From Athripsodes cinereus (Eukaryota > Arthropoda > Insecta > Trichoptera > Leptoceridae), in assembly GCA_947579605.1 (NCBI GenBank), contig OX388328.1, positions 11,449,684 to 11,513,683 of the forward strand: DNA of 64,000 nt, written 5' to 3'. Position 1 is the stretch's first letter. Every line of letters starts with the position of its first letter. Position numbers and translations under genes: made by a program. Below, one piece after another: positions 53,185-63,744 of the stretch. The notes below the pieces were generated by a model. It had not been told where the DNA came from. It made no database searches and saw only the letters and a list, made by a program, of their open reading frames with translations.

Positions 53185-53720
53185 CTGGTTTTTACAAGAT
53201 ACTCGAAAACTTACGGAAAAGAGTGAAATACCTATTCTTTACCGGGTGCTTCATAGGGCGGAAAGAATGAACAAGGGAAGCAATAAAATATTTAGCAATT
53301 AGACTTGAAAGGAACGAAGTGATTATATAAAATTTTCTACAATGAAAAGTAAGAAAAGTCTAAGTACTTTCTTGAATTCATCTCTCATTAATTATTTTTG
53401 GTGACGTTTTCTTGTCTTCCTTTTTATTAAAGATGGGATTCGAATGCTCTCCCCCCCCCATTTCCTTCGAAAGGGGTGGGTGTAGATGTTCGGGAGGTGG
53501 GAGGGGTAGCTGCAGGATTGTTGAAAAATTCTGGATAGAGGAAAGAAGATGGAAGGGTTGTATTCTTATTATATTGAACTTGTCTCTGCACCCGTCAAGG
53601 GTAGTTTTTAATAATTCTCAATGTATTTTTATTTATTTATTTTATTCTTCACAGAACATTGTGTACAATGTTATAAATCAATATACAAAGTATTATAAAA
53701 TGATTAAATTGTCCACAACA
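53185..53720. other. Common-repeat crumb, otherwise unassigned
   Basis: 53185-53240 (TTTTTACAAGATACTCGAAA, ACTTACGGAAAAGAGTG) is the minus view of the common repeat's 5' end. The open frame at 53412-53810 is low complexity and matches nothing. Confidence 0.45.
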
Positions 53721-53724
53721 TCAG

Positions 53725-54120
53725 GCACCTTGGCCTGCTCATCACCATCGCGAAGGGCAAGACCGAAAATAGAATTAATGGTAGAGGCCGACCAAGAGAC
53801 ACGTATATAGATCAAGTGAGGAAGACTGGCGGTTAATAGGGAGAAAAGGAAAAGAAAATCGAAACTCGTGGCAGACCAATTCAATGAATTGTGACTCATT
53901 ATGTATAAAATTATCAGTTGTGGTAGGATCGGAGATGCCAACACTGGCATAGTGGTATTAAACTAGAGAGAATTAAAATATTAATAAATCGTCTCCTAAA
54001 CGGATAAATAGGAGTCCTTGGACTCCTGCAATATCCGAGAAATAAAGTTATTCCAAAAGTTGTACAATTCAATGTACAGAGGGCGAGCTTATCGCTAGAA
54101 CGCAATGCCTTCCAACGATG
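53725..54120 (+). pseudogene. LINE C-terminal fragment and 3'-end repeat
   Basis: 53725-53890 reads LGLLITIAKGKTENR, NGRGRPRDTYIDQVRKTGG and LVADQFNEL with stops, matching 10024-10374. 53920-54070 is the AAACGGATAAATAGGAGTCC repeat also seen inverted at 8376-8530. 54070-54115 (TGTACAGAGGGCGAGCTTAT) is a piece of another LINE 3' end in inverse orientation. Confidence 0.6.
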
Positions 54121-54296
54121 CCGTTTTTTCTTTTTAAGGATTTTCCTCCAAGCTACAAAATAATATATTGAATTTTTCGCGATTTTTACCTATAGGTACC
54201 TACTCTAAAATGTGGATTTTATACAAGGCAATTATTTTTCATCTTATTAAATTAAAACACAATATGTTTATATTTTCCTGCTAAGTGATAAGAACA

Positions 54297-54425
54297 ATAA
54301 GACTGTCTGGGTTAGTTGGAAGATATCGCTTCTGCGATAAACTCGCCCATTGCACAATATCATTTATTTGTATCACATTGTTTTGTAACTTGGTAATTAT
54401 GTATTCTTCTTATTGTGCAATAAAG
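54297..54425 (+). repeat. LINE 3' end (GCGATAAACTCGCC type)
   Basis: GGGTTAGTTGGAAGATATCG, CTTCTGCGATAAACTCGCC, CATTGCACAAT and the terminal TTGTGCAATAAAGTTTTTTT. Most complete copy of the 3' end listed at 13150. Confidence 0.65.
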
Positions 54426-54734
54426 TTTTTTTATGATTATTATGAGTTTGACTGTTTAAGTCAATTTCAAGAAAAAAATCTTAAATTAATTATGACTTAC
54501 TCGCGCTTACAGATGACGTGATTCGGTGGCTGCGGAATTTGGAAGTCAAGCTGTGAGCAACCATAAGTAGAATGAATGAATCTTTTGTTGGACATAAGTC
54601 TCCCGCGTGGTCTTCCACAAATCTCTATCCCGGGCACACTGCGTCTACGTTTCGTCTTATGTCGTCTGATCATCTAGCCTGCCATCCTCCACTCTTCTTT
54701 CGCCAGTTTTCGGCTGTCATTTCAAAACCCTGTG

Positions 54735-54965
54735 TAGAGTGTAAATAAATAAATATATAATAATTATTTATTAAACGGCATCCCGTTCCTTGTGGAACGA
54801 TTTGTGCCAAGTACAATATTTTTCCCTTTTTCACAATACTTCGTTCTTATGACAACGACATCAGATCGCAAGGATTGTCGTGGAAAGAGGTGACGCAACT
54901 GGCGCAGAGACGCTCGGAATGGAGGAGGCTCGTTTCTGCCCTGTGCTCCCGAGAGGAGCGTTGAG
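54735..54965. pseudogene. SINE-like tail followed by a LINE C-terminal fragment
   Basis: 54745-54815: AATAAATAAATATATAAT then AAACGGCATCCCGTTCC and GTGGAACGATTTGTGCCAAG, similar to the hairpin end of the SINE at 24088. 54835-54965 (+) encodes YDNDIRSQGLSWKEVTQLAQ, RRSEWRRLVSALCSREER before a stop, the clearest copy of that LINE tail. Confidence 0.65.
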
Positions 54966-55285
54966 GGCGATGATGATGATGACAATATTTTTAGAAGGTA
55001 TCACATAATTTTAAGGCATTAATCTATAAGATTATAAAAAATTAATATCGGATTTTAAAATTTTGAGATAAATAAGAAGGGTATTAGTGTGCAATAGGCA
55101 AGACATGTTGATCGAATCCTAATAATTTATTAATAAAAATCTTTATCGCACATAAATAGTTTTTTTTATGGCGGCTCATCCCGTTGGATGTTATGGCCAT
55201 ACAAATCATCATTTTTATTAATTCAAATTACGTATTTTAAGCGAGAAGAGAAAACGAAAAATATTCATATGAGGATCATATTCTT
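54966..55285. other. No recognised feature
   Basis: AT-rich; 55165-55210 (ATGGCGGCTCATCCCGTTGG, ATGTTATGGCCAT) is a short imperfect inverted repeat resembling a retroposon hairpin. Confidence 0.45.
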
Positions 55286-55289
55286 TTGG

Positions 55290-55580
55290 ACACATTAAAA
55301 AATAAGCTCATTAACTTGTTTAGAGTTCAGTCCAAGAAGGTAGATAATATTAATGGGGTACTCAACGTTCACGAATTTAAAATATATGTCCATGGCGTCC
55401 CAAATTGGACATCCTAGGATGCTATGGTCCGGCGTTTCCTCATCCCAACCAGCACATAAATAGTAGACAATAGAATAAAAATAACATGACAACATTACTA
55501 CTGAATTCATAATTTTGCGAAATGGGCGAGTTTATCGCAGAAGCGCGGTATCTTCCAACTAACCCATATAGGTATATCAA
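55290..55580 (-). pseudogene. LINE ORF2 end with zinc-motif remnant and 3' end
   Basis: Minus strand reads AGWDEETPDHSILGCPIWDA, MDIYFKFVNVEYPINIIYLL, GLNSKQVNELIF: the H and C of the C-terminal LINE zinc motif followed by the usual hydrophobic tail. Upstream on the same strand (55515-55575) is the GCGATAAACTCGCC 3'-end sequence of another copy, so two truncated LINEs abut. Confidence 0.6.
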
Positions 55581-56224
55581 GGTAATGCTTAAAGATTTAT
55601 ACCTACATTTTTTCAAGTTCATAAGCGCCAGAGGTTCGAATACAACAAAATGTGTATGTACAACTAAAAAAATAAATTACCTTCTGAATATATTTTTTAA
55701 ATAACAAATTATTCACCCTCCCTTTTAATTCCACCCCCTACCGTCGATGAATTTCTCTTTCTTCTTTTTCTTATTGCTATTGCTATTATTATTATTTTAT
55801 CTTCTTCTTCACGTCTCCCCCCCCCCTCACTCTCCCTCTCGTCGTCTCACTCTGTAAGAATCTCTCTCCCCCGACTACCCTATTTTCGGACCGGGAGGCC
55901 AATTAAAAATGGCGGCGTGGACAGCGCGGGGGTGTTGAGATGAAGAAAAAAGGGGTTAATTACAGGGACGGATTGGATGTAATTTTTTTTTTATAAATAA
56001 AAATACAACATTAGCAAAACTTATGCAATCACGACAAATCTCACAATAACAACAGCTTTTGTAGATTGATAAGTATAGACCCTATTGAAAATAAATCCTG
56101 AGTATAAAAAGCCGATGTTAAAATAAAAATATAAAGACATCTTTTATCTTAAATACTGCGGTAAGTTTTGGGACTCCACGAAATGAATCTGAAGTTCAGT
56201 TTCTTAAAACAAACATTTTTTTAC
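55581..56224. other. No recognised gene; pyrimidine-rich stretch
   Basis: 55740-55870 is C/T-rich (TCTTCTTCTTCACGTCTCCC). 56135-56170 is a crumb of the common repeat (AAAGACATCTTTTATCTTAA). Confidence 0.45.
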
Positions 56225-56300
56225 TTGATATTTATTTATTTATTTTAATTATTTTAACAAATAAACGGCTTACGCCTTTTACAAAATTAAACATAATTAT
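56225..56300 (-). repeat. SINE-like 3' end: GGCTTACGCC hairpin with TTTATTTATTTA
   Basis: In minus view, GTAAAAGGCGTAAGCCGTTT followed by a TAAATAAATA-rich end. The hairpin stem changes between copies (17092, 26087, 33633, 38289) while remaining mostly paired. Confidence 0.55.
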
Positions 56301-56309
56301 ACATAGCGT

Positions 56310-56765
56310 GATAAAACAAATTTTATGAATAAGAACAATATCAAACATTTGAATAAATACAAACACAAAATATATACCATATTATATTTGCATTATTAAT
56401 AACGCTAAACTCAAATTAATAAAATTTAAATTACTTTAGCATCTGAAACAAATTCTTTGTATAGGAAAAATAAATATTTAAATAAATACAAACACTAAAT
56501 ATATACCCTATTATATTTGCATTATTAATTACGCTAACTCAAAATAATAAAATGTAAATCACTTTAGCATCAGAAACAAATTCTATGTATAGGAACAATA
56601 AACATTTAAACAAATATAAACACAAAGTATAGACCACATTATATTTGCATTATTTATTACGCTTAACTCAAAATAATAAAATTTAAATCACTTTGGCATC
56701 AGAAACAAATTCTATATATAGGAACAATAAACATTTAAACATATACAAACAATATTATCAAAATT
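56310..56765. repeat. 128-bp tandem repeat, about 3.4 units
   Basis: Units begin at about 56344, 56472, 56601 and 56729 (AACATTTGAATAAATAC and variants), spacing 128-129 bp, each with TTATATTTGCATTATT and AGCATCWGAAACAAATTCT. Units 2 and 3 are the most alike. AT-rich, minisatellite-like. Confidence 0.8.
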
Positions 56766-57880
56766 ATATATGTACCTAGATCTATTTGAATTGATATTTT
56801 TTTTATATAATTTTTTATTTGATTGAATCACATAAACAGTTAATACCTTTTACAGTAAATCATTCGATATATAATAAAAAAAACATATTTATTTATATAT
56901 TTATCAATAATTATTGTACACGGATTTTACACGTTTAATAAAGAAAAACAATTTGACAGACAAAAAACAATAAAATGCGAGTTATCAGTTGCAGGTACAA
57001 ATTTATAAAACAAACATTAAGATGTAAAAAAAATGGTAGTAGTACAACAATAGTAATAAAATAAAACGATTTTTTTAGATTATATTTTATTTGTCATTCT
57101 ATGTGTAAGGAATATACATAGAATAAATATAAGGGCTAATATGTATCACTGAGGGATCTTGCATGAGGCACTGGGAAGAGCTGAGGATCTAGATCACTGG
57201 AAACATTACATTTATACCGATACAAATCATGGTCACGATCGTCAGCACCGAACGAACGACAGAGAAGAAAAAAAGAAAAAAAATCAAACGTACAAATTCG
57301 TTCCTGCAATTTTGAGAGGCGGGTTGTAAGAATTGAAAGAAGTTGAGAATGGGTCGCAGCAATACACAGGGTGGAAAGATAAGGGTGTTACAATAATGGG
57401 GAGGGGCTCAAAACCCCCCTTAAGAGGGGAGGGAGACTATACTATACTACACCAGCAGTTTTTGTAGTAGTAGTAGCAGAAACAACACAGCACTTCAGTG
57501 CCAATGGGGGGGACGGGGGGGACGAGGGAGTGAGAAAAAGAGATAGGCAGTCTGTGGGGTAGTGGAAAGAAAGAAAGAAATGGAGATATTATGAAAAAGA
57601 AGTGGGGTGTTTTTAAAACGAGGGAGAATATTGCTAATACTTTCCTAGCTGTATTTTTCTGACATTGATAAAAGTGCTTTTTCGCTTTGGGGTGGTGTGC
57701 GCTAGTACTTACACCTACTTGTATTATATTATTAGGTATTCTACGTATCTACTTACATACAAACACGTACAAATAATTTTCAATAATAGTATTTTTTATC
57801 TCAGAGCGACTCGTAACGTTTTAATTATTTTTATGTTATAAATTTTTTGACACAATTATTGGATGTCGGGAATTGGATTT
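56766..57880. other. No recognised gene
   Basis: AT-rich then purine-rich (57420-57620, with GGGGGGGACGGGGGGGAC near 57505 and AAAGAAAGAAAG). No coding or RNA signal. Confidence 0.5.
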
Positions 57881-57884
57881 TACT

Positions 57885-58030
57885 TACTAGAAGTTTAGAT
57901 GTTAATCATATTTTGAACCACTCAAGATTAATCATTCCAATTGATCACACTCATCCATAGTTAACCTATCTGAATAGATATTAACTAGGTAGGTACGTTT
58001 ATCTTAAGTGGTTCAAAATCTGTTTAAGTT
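57885..58030. repeat. Dispersed repeat (AATTGATCACACTC type)
   Basis: ATCATATTTTGAACCACTC, ATTCCAATTGATCACACTC and GTTAACCTAT recur at 63480-63580 and, inverted, at 28585-28680. Class unknown. Confidence 0.55.
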
Positions 58031-58205
58031 TTTTTTTCATGAAATTAAAAAGAAATATTTTTATTTCTATTACTACTGTCCCATCACGGCATTTTTATTT
58101 TATTTTTATTTAATACATTTTACAGGGATAAAGACAGTCATAAACAGGTAACAATAACAACATACTTTTTGTGTATCTGTATTAAATGAATTTTAAAAAC
58201 TTTTA

Positions 58206-58332
58206 CTTTTTTATACACACTATTTATTTTTATTTCTGTAGACAATATTGTTTCGTCTCTTAATGAGACATTATCAATACTATAAGTATACTTATAACAG
58301 AAATAAAAATAAATAGTGTGTACAAAAAAGTT
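58206..58332 (-). ncRNA. Hammerhead-like RNA with long stem I (U3-A8, TTGATAA)
   Basis: Minus strand: core TTGATAA (58277-58271), one T, perfect 5-bp stem II GTCTC/GAGAC (58269-58255), GAAA (58254-58251), self-complementary stem III CAATATTG (58250-58243), U, C; cleavage between 58241 and 58240. The arms CTTTTTTATACACACTATTT (from 58206) and its near-complement ending at 58330 give a stem I of about 33 bp, with an extra small TATAAGTATACTTATA hairpin on one side. All helices are present; only positions 3 and 8 differ from consensus, and together. Confidence 0.6.
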
Positions 58333-58797
58333 AAAGTTCATTAAATTCATATTGATTCTTATTGAGAGATACATATTTCGTCTTTATCTCAATACAAATT
58401 AATGTACTAGATAAAATATTATATCATAATATTATAAAATATATTTGTTTTTATTTTCATTACTTTCTAAACACCGATACAGTTAATATTTTTCAAGTTT
58501 GCATTTCTCACAATAAATAATTATTATCTATCTTTTATAACATCTATACCATCACGGTAGGTATATCGCACAAGTGGAATAGCCAGAGTAAAACTGTAAC
58601 ATTTGATAACTATACAAATCGATATTAAATTAAATACTAGGCATTAAGGGTAGTTATAGATATTAATGAATACAACATCGATACAGCCACAGATAATAAT
58701 CTTAAATTTGACTTTACCATCACGTTGGGTAACCAGCAAATGCATTTCATGTATTAAACATACAAGTCGTACTATCTGTGCTAATAAAATTAAGAAC
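58333..58797. other. Repeat crumbs
   Basis: 58350-58400 (GAGAGATACATATTTCGTC) and 58465-58495 (ACTTTCTAAACACCGATACA) are decayed arm and tail pieces of the hammerhead family. 58545-58590 is a minus crumb of the common repeat. Confidence 0.4.
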
Positions 58798-58931
58798 ATC
58801 GTTAATAAGTTCGATATTATTAATCGAACGTACTACTTGTTGGAAGTCTATCCCAAGACAAATAAAAAAAAAACACAGTATGTTGTTAACTAATAAACGG
58901 TTTTTATTAACTTCGCTTACTAGTAGATATT

Positions 58932-59028
58932 TTTGACGCATCTCCATCTGCTGTGCGTTTTGCACAGTACCTACTGGAGATCAGTTTGATTGGTTTTTTT
59001 TCAGGGTTTCGACACGATAAATAAATAA
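58932..59028 (+). mobile_element. 97-bp truncated retroposon with ATAAATAAATAA tail
   Basis: Lies between the two TAGTAGATATT copies once the DNA transposon is removed. Contains a CTGTGC/GCACAG hairpin (about 58949-58965) and ends GATAAATAAATAA. The 11-bp duplication and the tail indicate target-primed insertion of a 5'-truncated LINE or SINE. Confidence 0.6.
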
Positions 59029-59367
59029 TATCGACGGTCCCTACGTATATGTGCGTAAGTGACATTTTTGACAAAATCGCTTTTTTTACACTAAGTATCT
59101 TAAAATATCGTAAATTTTCATTGATGAAATAATTGGGTCAAAATTTTGGATATTTGACCCTTTTTTGAAACGTATATGTGCGTAAGTGCACCAAATAATT
59201 TAAAGACGCCGGCGTATATCTGAGTAAGTGACTTTAAGCCGATATACGTCCGACATTCTGATGCATTGTTTGGTGTAAGCCAGCGCATGTGCCATACATA
59301 TATAAAATATTATTTTTTAGATAATAAATATTTAAATAAAAAACACTGTTTACTTTCATTTAAAATT

Positions 59368-59426
59368 GTTATAATATTAAAAGCTTTTCGGACATACGTC
59401 CATCTTCAGTAATAATTACTTATAAC
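59368..59426 (-). ncRNA. Hammerhead ribozyme-like RNA, left arm (AGCT type)
   Basis: Exact mirror of 59430-59488 on the minus strand, with the same core, stems and expected cleavage site (between 59380 and 59379). Confidence 0.65.
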
Positions 59427-59429
59427 TCA

Positions 59430-59488
59430 GTTATAAGTAATTATTACTGAAGATGGACGTATGTCCGAAAAGCTTTTAATATTATAAC
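59430..59488 (+). ncRNA. Minimal hammerhead ribozyme-like RNA, 59 nt (AGCT type)
   Basis: Core CTGAAGA (59447-59453) fits CUGANGA exactly; one U; stem II GGAC/GTCC (59455-59466, loop GTAT); GAAA (59467-59470); self-complementary stem III AGCT (59471-59474); UU; cleavage expected after 59476. Stem I: TATTA (59442-59446) with TAATA (59477-59481), a 5-nt bulge, then GTTATAA (59430-59436) with TTATAAC (59482-59488). All of these pairs lie within one arm, so they do not follow from the palindrome. The most complete consensus core in the window. Confidence 0.75.
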
Positions 59489-60966
59489 AATTTTAAATGA
59501 AAGTAAACAGTGTTTTTTATTTAAATATTTATTATCTAAATTAAAATGAACTTTCATAGTGTTTCCTCTTCGAAAATCGAAAAGTTATTAAAATATTATA
59601 TACATTGTATGATTTACATACATAAAATATAAAGATGAATGTACCTTAATTCCTCTAACCGTAATAACAATAAGTATTTCATCATAAATAATGCCAATGT
59701 TATTGCAACAGACAAAATAATATTGGTATAGTATACATATATATTGAAAGGTATTTATTTTCACTGATTGATAAGACGAAATTGTTATTTTTCTAGAAGT
59801 CTTGTTATTAATAAAACATTGTACTTTTATCCATGTTTGAAAAAATGTTTCATTATTTTGATCTAACTTTCCTTAGTGAAAAGAATCTGCTAAATATTAC
59901 TTTGTTATTAAACAAAATCCAATTTCATACACAAAACAAAGGAAGATAACTAGTAATACAGTAATATTACACAAGTGCACAATACCCACGAAAAGTATAA
60001 ATTTAATATGAGTACCCATTTGATTTTATTATTACAAATTACATTTATTTTCTTTAAGATATCTGCACATACATATTCACTAAATTGCTAGTGTATGTCA
60101 CTTACTCACATATACGTCGGACCAAATAAAGGTTTATGAAAATACTAACAAGGAAGAAACTACGTTAATTCTGAGTCCAGAAATAACAACCATTCTTGGT
60201 TTATTATAAAATAAGTTCATATTGTCATTAAATATAAATATTTTTAGTAAATAGTTAGAACCATGTCAATATATGCCTTAAAAACACAATAGTATTATCC
60301 CGGCGTATAACAACTCAAGTGGTAGTTAAGCTGGTAGATGTTGTTTTGTTTCCGACGTATATGTGAGTAAGTGCTAAATTTCTAAAAATATTGCATTTGT
60401 AAAGAAATTAAATACGCAGTATTATTACACACATTAATTGAATAATAGCTGCCAATTTTCAAGTAAATATGTTGAATAGAAAAAAAGTTATGTCAAAAAA
60501 ACTACATAGAAACTTTAAATCGCTCTGGTGTGAAATTTAGGTTTGTGCACTTATTACGCACATATACGTAGGGAGCGTCGATATAGTAGATATTCGGAGA
60601 CTCTCGACTCCATCATCAGGCGATGAGTAAAAAGATTAGAAAAGAAAATGTAAAATAAAAAAATATATTTTCTAATCGCCTGTTGATGGAGTCGAGAGTC
60701 TTCGAATACTAGTAATCGAAGTTAATAAAGTCATTTGGAAATCGTTATTAATAAATAATACGACAATTTATACAGCGCCGTATTGTGATAATATCACTTC
60801 AAGAGCGCTCTACAACATCTAGGATCAACATCCACGTCCATTTTTTTAACTACATAAATATGTAGTATCAATTTAAAAATTGTCGTCGGAATCATAATAG
60901 TTTTTATCAAATTGCTCCGGATCACAAAAATGTGTTATAATGGATTTCGAAATTCAGCGGCACAAT

Positions 60967-61500
60967 ATACCTACTAGTGATGTAACGAATGTGTGATTTT
61001 GGACATTCGCGAATGCGAATGCGAATATTTGTTGCCGATATTCGCGAATGCGAATAGCGAATATTGACTTGCTTAGATTTCTACAATATTGCTCAATCAT
61101 TAAAATTTCTACCCCCCCCGTCACCGAATTTTCAAAATGGTATAGGAATTTAAAATATTTCAAAACTCCTCGGTTTTCTTAAAGAACATTTTCTTGCAGT
61201 ACCTTTTTCTACAATGTACCGGGTAAGTATCCGGTAATTTTACCGAATATCCGATACTTTATTACCGAAATAATATTCGCAAATCATTCGCATATTTTTT
61301 TGCGAATACGAATGCGAATGCGAATACTTTAAAATATACTTAAAATCCGGTAATTTTACCGAATATCCGATACTTTATTACCGAAATAATATTCGCAAAT
61401 CATTCGCATATTTTTTTGCGAATACGAATGCGAATGCGAATACTTTAAAATATACTTAAAATATGCGAATACGATTATTCGTTACATCACTAATACCTAC
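60967..61500. mobile_element. hAT-like element, copy 2, with 8-bp target-site duplication
   Basis: ATACCTAC at 60967-60974 and 61493-61500 flank an element (60975-61492) with inverted ends TAGTGATGTAACGAAT. It is about 100 bp longer than copy 1 because a 116-bp segment (from 61231, again from 61347; CCGGTAATTTTACCG, ATTCGCAAATCATTCGC) is duplicated in tandem. Rich in GCGAAT hexamers. Eight-base duplications define hAT; no transposase is encoded. Confidence 0.85.
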
Positions 61501-63000
61501 TGATAACGTGCAAAAAGAGTGAGTAAATAAATTAATTTAAAAACTTGTCTTTTATAGTAGGATACTTAAAAACTTACAGAAAAGAGTGGAAGACTTATTC
61601 CTTGTCGGGGACTCTGCACTCCGCGGGCTATCAATTTAATAAATGATAAAATTATTAATTAATGGTTTTAATTATCTTTTCCTGTCCACGGGTAGGTAAC
61701 CGTTTCTAACTAAATGATGTTATTATTATAATATTATTATTATTATACTGTCTATGGAACGAGAGATTCCGACGACAACTTCCTTTTCCTGTCATCTCTA
61801 TGGTCTCATCCTGTAATAGAACGTTTTTTAATTTCAAATATTATCAATCAATTAATATTTTGAATAGCGGAACACTCTTGTAGAATATTCCATTATGGTG
61901 CTTTAAATTAATTTGCCGGTTTGAAAATGGAACCACTTCGAAACAAATTATTATTCTTAATTCAAATTTGAAATGCTCTTACAAAAATCACGACATGAAA
62001 ACTCTAATATAAAAAATGTTCATGGAGTCTTCAAGTTACAACAAATCTCACATTCTTAAATGTAAGTTATTATTGTCTTGCTTTAAAATATATAATCACA
62101 TTTATGCAGTGATAGAGTGTAGGTTCGTCACCTATTCTAAATGTCATTTTTTGGTTGAAAAAAAATATGATTTGTATCTATACCTACATGTATTTTTTTT
62201 AACATTCATTCTTTCTACAAGACAGAACTATCTTTAACGACACTTAACAATGAAATTATAATTAAGTCTTAGACATTTAATCAGGTTATCGATCAGCTGC
62301 TGACTAACTCCATATTCACGATACAAGCATATTTAAAAATACAGGTTAATAATTTTTATTTTTTAAACGGAAGAGGTTTTTTCATGTAATTGATTAAAAC
62401 ACCTACTTAAAAAATATTAAAAAATCAATATAATAATGACTTATTTCAACAAAATGAATAGGTATTGAAACTTTTCTATAAATAAAGTAGGTAGTTGGGT
62501 AGGTACGCTTCCTGAAATATCGGAAAAACTTTCAAAACTGGCAATTTCGCACAAAATTAAACATTCTATGTATTATCTATGGCTTGTCTATGGATTAGCT
62601 GAATTTGTTTTATCTATGTAGAAGTTTTTGGTAGGGTAAATAATGCAATAAATGTCCACCTCACGTGGAAATTAATTACTTAGTTATATAATATTATTCA
62701 GCCTGTAAGACATTTTGATTTACCATCAAGACTGAATTCTTATTTAAATTTGAACAAACCTACCCTATTTGGGATTGTGAATTAGTTTGCTATGCTTTCT
62801 TTTTTAATTTTAATTTTTCTTCCCTTTACATAATTTGAGTACCTACATAATATTTCATAGAGAAAATAAATAATAAAAAATAAGTTAGTTTGTATTTCGT
62901 GATTCTGTGTATAAAATTTAACAATTTATGCATTTCTTGCCTATCTAATATGTATTTAATTCAAATATAATACATTTTAGGTTGCCCAAGCTATATGATA
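61501..63000. other. No recognised gene
   Basis: 61555-61620 is a crumb of the common repeat (GGATACTTAAAAACTTACAG, AAAAGAGTGGAAGAC). 61722-61747 is a TTA microsatellite. The rest is AT-rich without a supported feature. Confidence 0.5.
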
Positions 63001-63004
63001 TCAA

Positions 63005-63700
63005 ACATATCGATTGGAAAACCATATTACATAATGCAACATTGTGCCAAATCATAAAGAAGAAGTTGTCTCAACGTTTACGAATTGATTCTAAGCTGGT
63101 TTAAGCACTCGTTTTTTGTGTCTATTGACAACGTAATATTTCCAACTTCACGAAATATTTTATTTTGAGATAGGACAATAACTAGATCGTTTACTTCGGT
63201 AGTTATCGATGGTGTTGGTAAAAGTTGTAAAGTAGTGATCGAAAGAATTCGAAAGCGATTAATTTTGTAAACGGAACGTCACTTTTCCCGCCAAGTAACC
63301 GCCCGCAGACTACTATGTACATGAAAATAGTGATGGGAAAGTGTTTGTGTTCTTTCCATATTGCTCAAAATATTCACATTGTTGCATAATTGAACCAAAT
63401 GCTTTATAGAAAATAATTATCAACTTTTAAAAGTTTTTTCATTGAAAAACTATGGAGTCGGTGAATATTAACGGTTGTCAATCATATTTTGAACCACTCT
63501 AGATTAATCATTCCAATTGATCACACTCACCGATAGTCAACCTATTTGAATAGGTATTAACTAGGTAGGTATGTTGTATATGATACACATACCTACATAT
63601 GTGAACTTCTTTAAGGAATACACAACACATAGTCTCGACGCTTATGAATCGACTCAAGGCTTGGTTAAGAGTACTCTTTAAACTTAGGTAACATTCCTAA
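63005..63700. repeat. Three dispersed repeat copies
   Basis: 63005-63110 is the CTAAGCTGGTTTAAGC repeat (see 16780). 63480-63580 is the AATTGATCACACTC repeat (see 57885). 63630-63690 (AGTCTCGACGCTTATGAATC, GGCTTGGTTAAGAGTACTCT) is the complement of 28330-28400. Confidence 0.55.
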
Positions 63701-63744
63701 TTCCTCTGTGTTGTTGTATATATAGTTCAATTTTTGTTAAACTT

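Larger units (their letters stand above)
59316..59540. mobile_element. 225-bp perfect palindrome with two hammerhead units
   Basis: Arms of 112 bp mirror around 59428 with essentially no mismatch, so it is young or kept by conversion. It sits inside the TA-target transposon, making it the innermost layer of the nest. The outer ends read TTTAGATAATAAATATTTAA; a target duplication is not clear. Confidence 0.8.
59031..60581. mobile_element. TA-target DNA transposon with repeated CGTATATGTG motifs
   Basis: Inverted ends TCGACGGTCCCTACGTATAT and near-complement, each bordered by TA (59029-59030, 60582-60583). An 18-bp motif, CGTATATGTGMGTAAGTG, occurs seven times: 59044, 59171, 59213 (plus), about 59242 (minus, partial), 60100-60116 (minus), 60356 (plus) and 60561 (minus, part of the end). 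No transposase frame. TA target suggests the Tc1/mariner/pogo group. Confidence 0.7.
58798..60747. mobile_element. Nested insertions inside an ACTAGT-type hammerhead element
   Basis: Outer element: head CGTACTACTTGTTGGAAGTC (58828-58847) and left arm to 58931; right part resumes at 60584 (GATATTCGGAGACTCTCGAC) to about 60740, so it matches 41858-42143. TAGTAGATATT at 58921-58931 and again at 60584-60594 marks the inserted block. Possible outer duplication ATCGTTA (58798, 60741). The layers are listed separately below. Remaining cores: minus CTGATGA at 60619-60613, plus CTGTTGA at 60680-60686 (A6 changed, probably dead). Confidence 0.75.

Noticed and set aside
53412..53810. 132-codon open frame as a gene
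   Set aside because: Low-complexity start, ends inside LINE debris on another frame, no family resemblance.
59044..60568. CRISPR-like array (repeated 18-mers)
   Set aside because: Spacing is irregular, both orientations occur and the genome is eukaryotic; they are subterminal transposon motifs.
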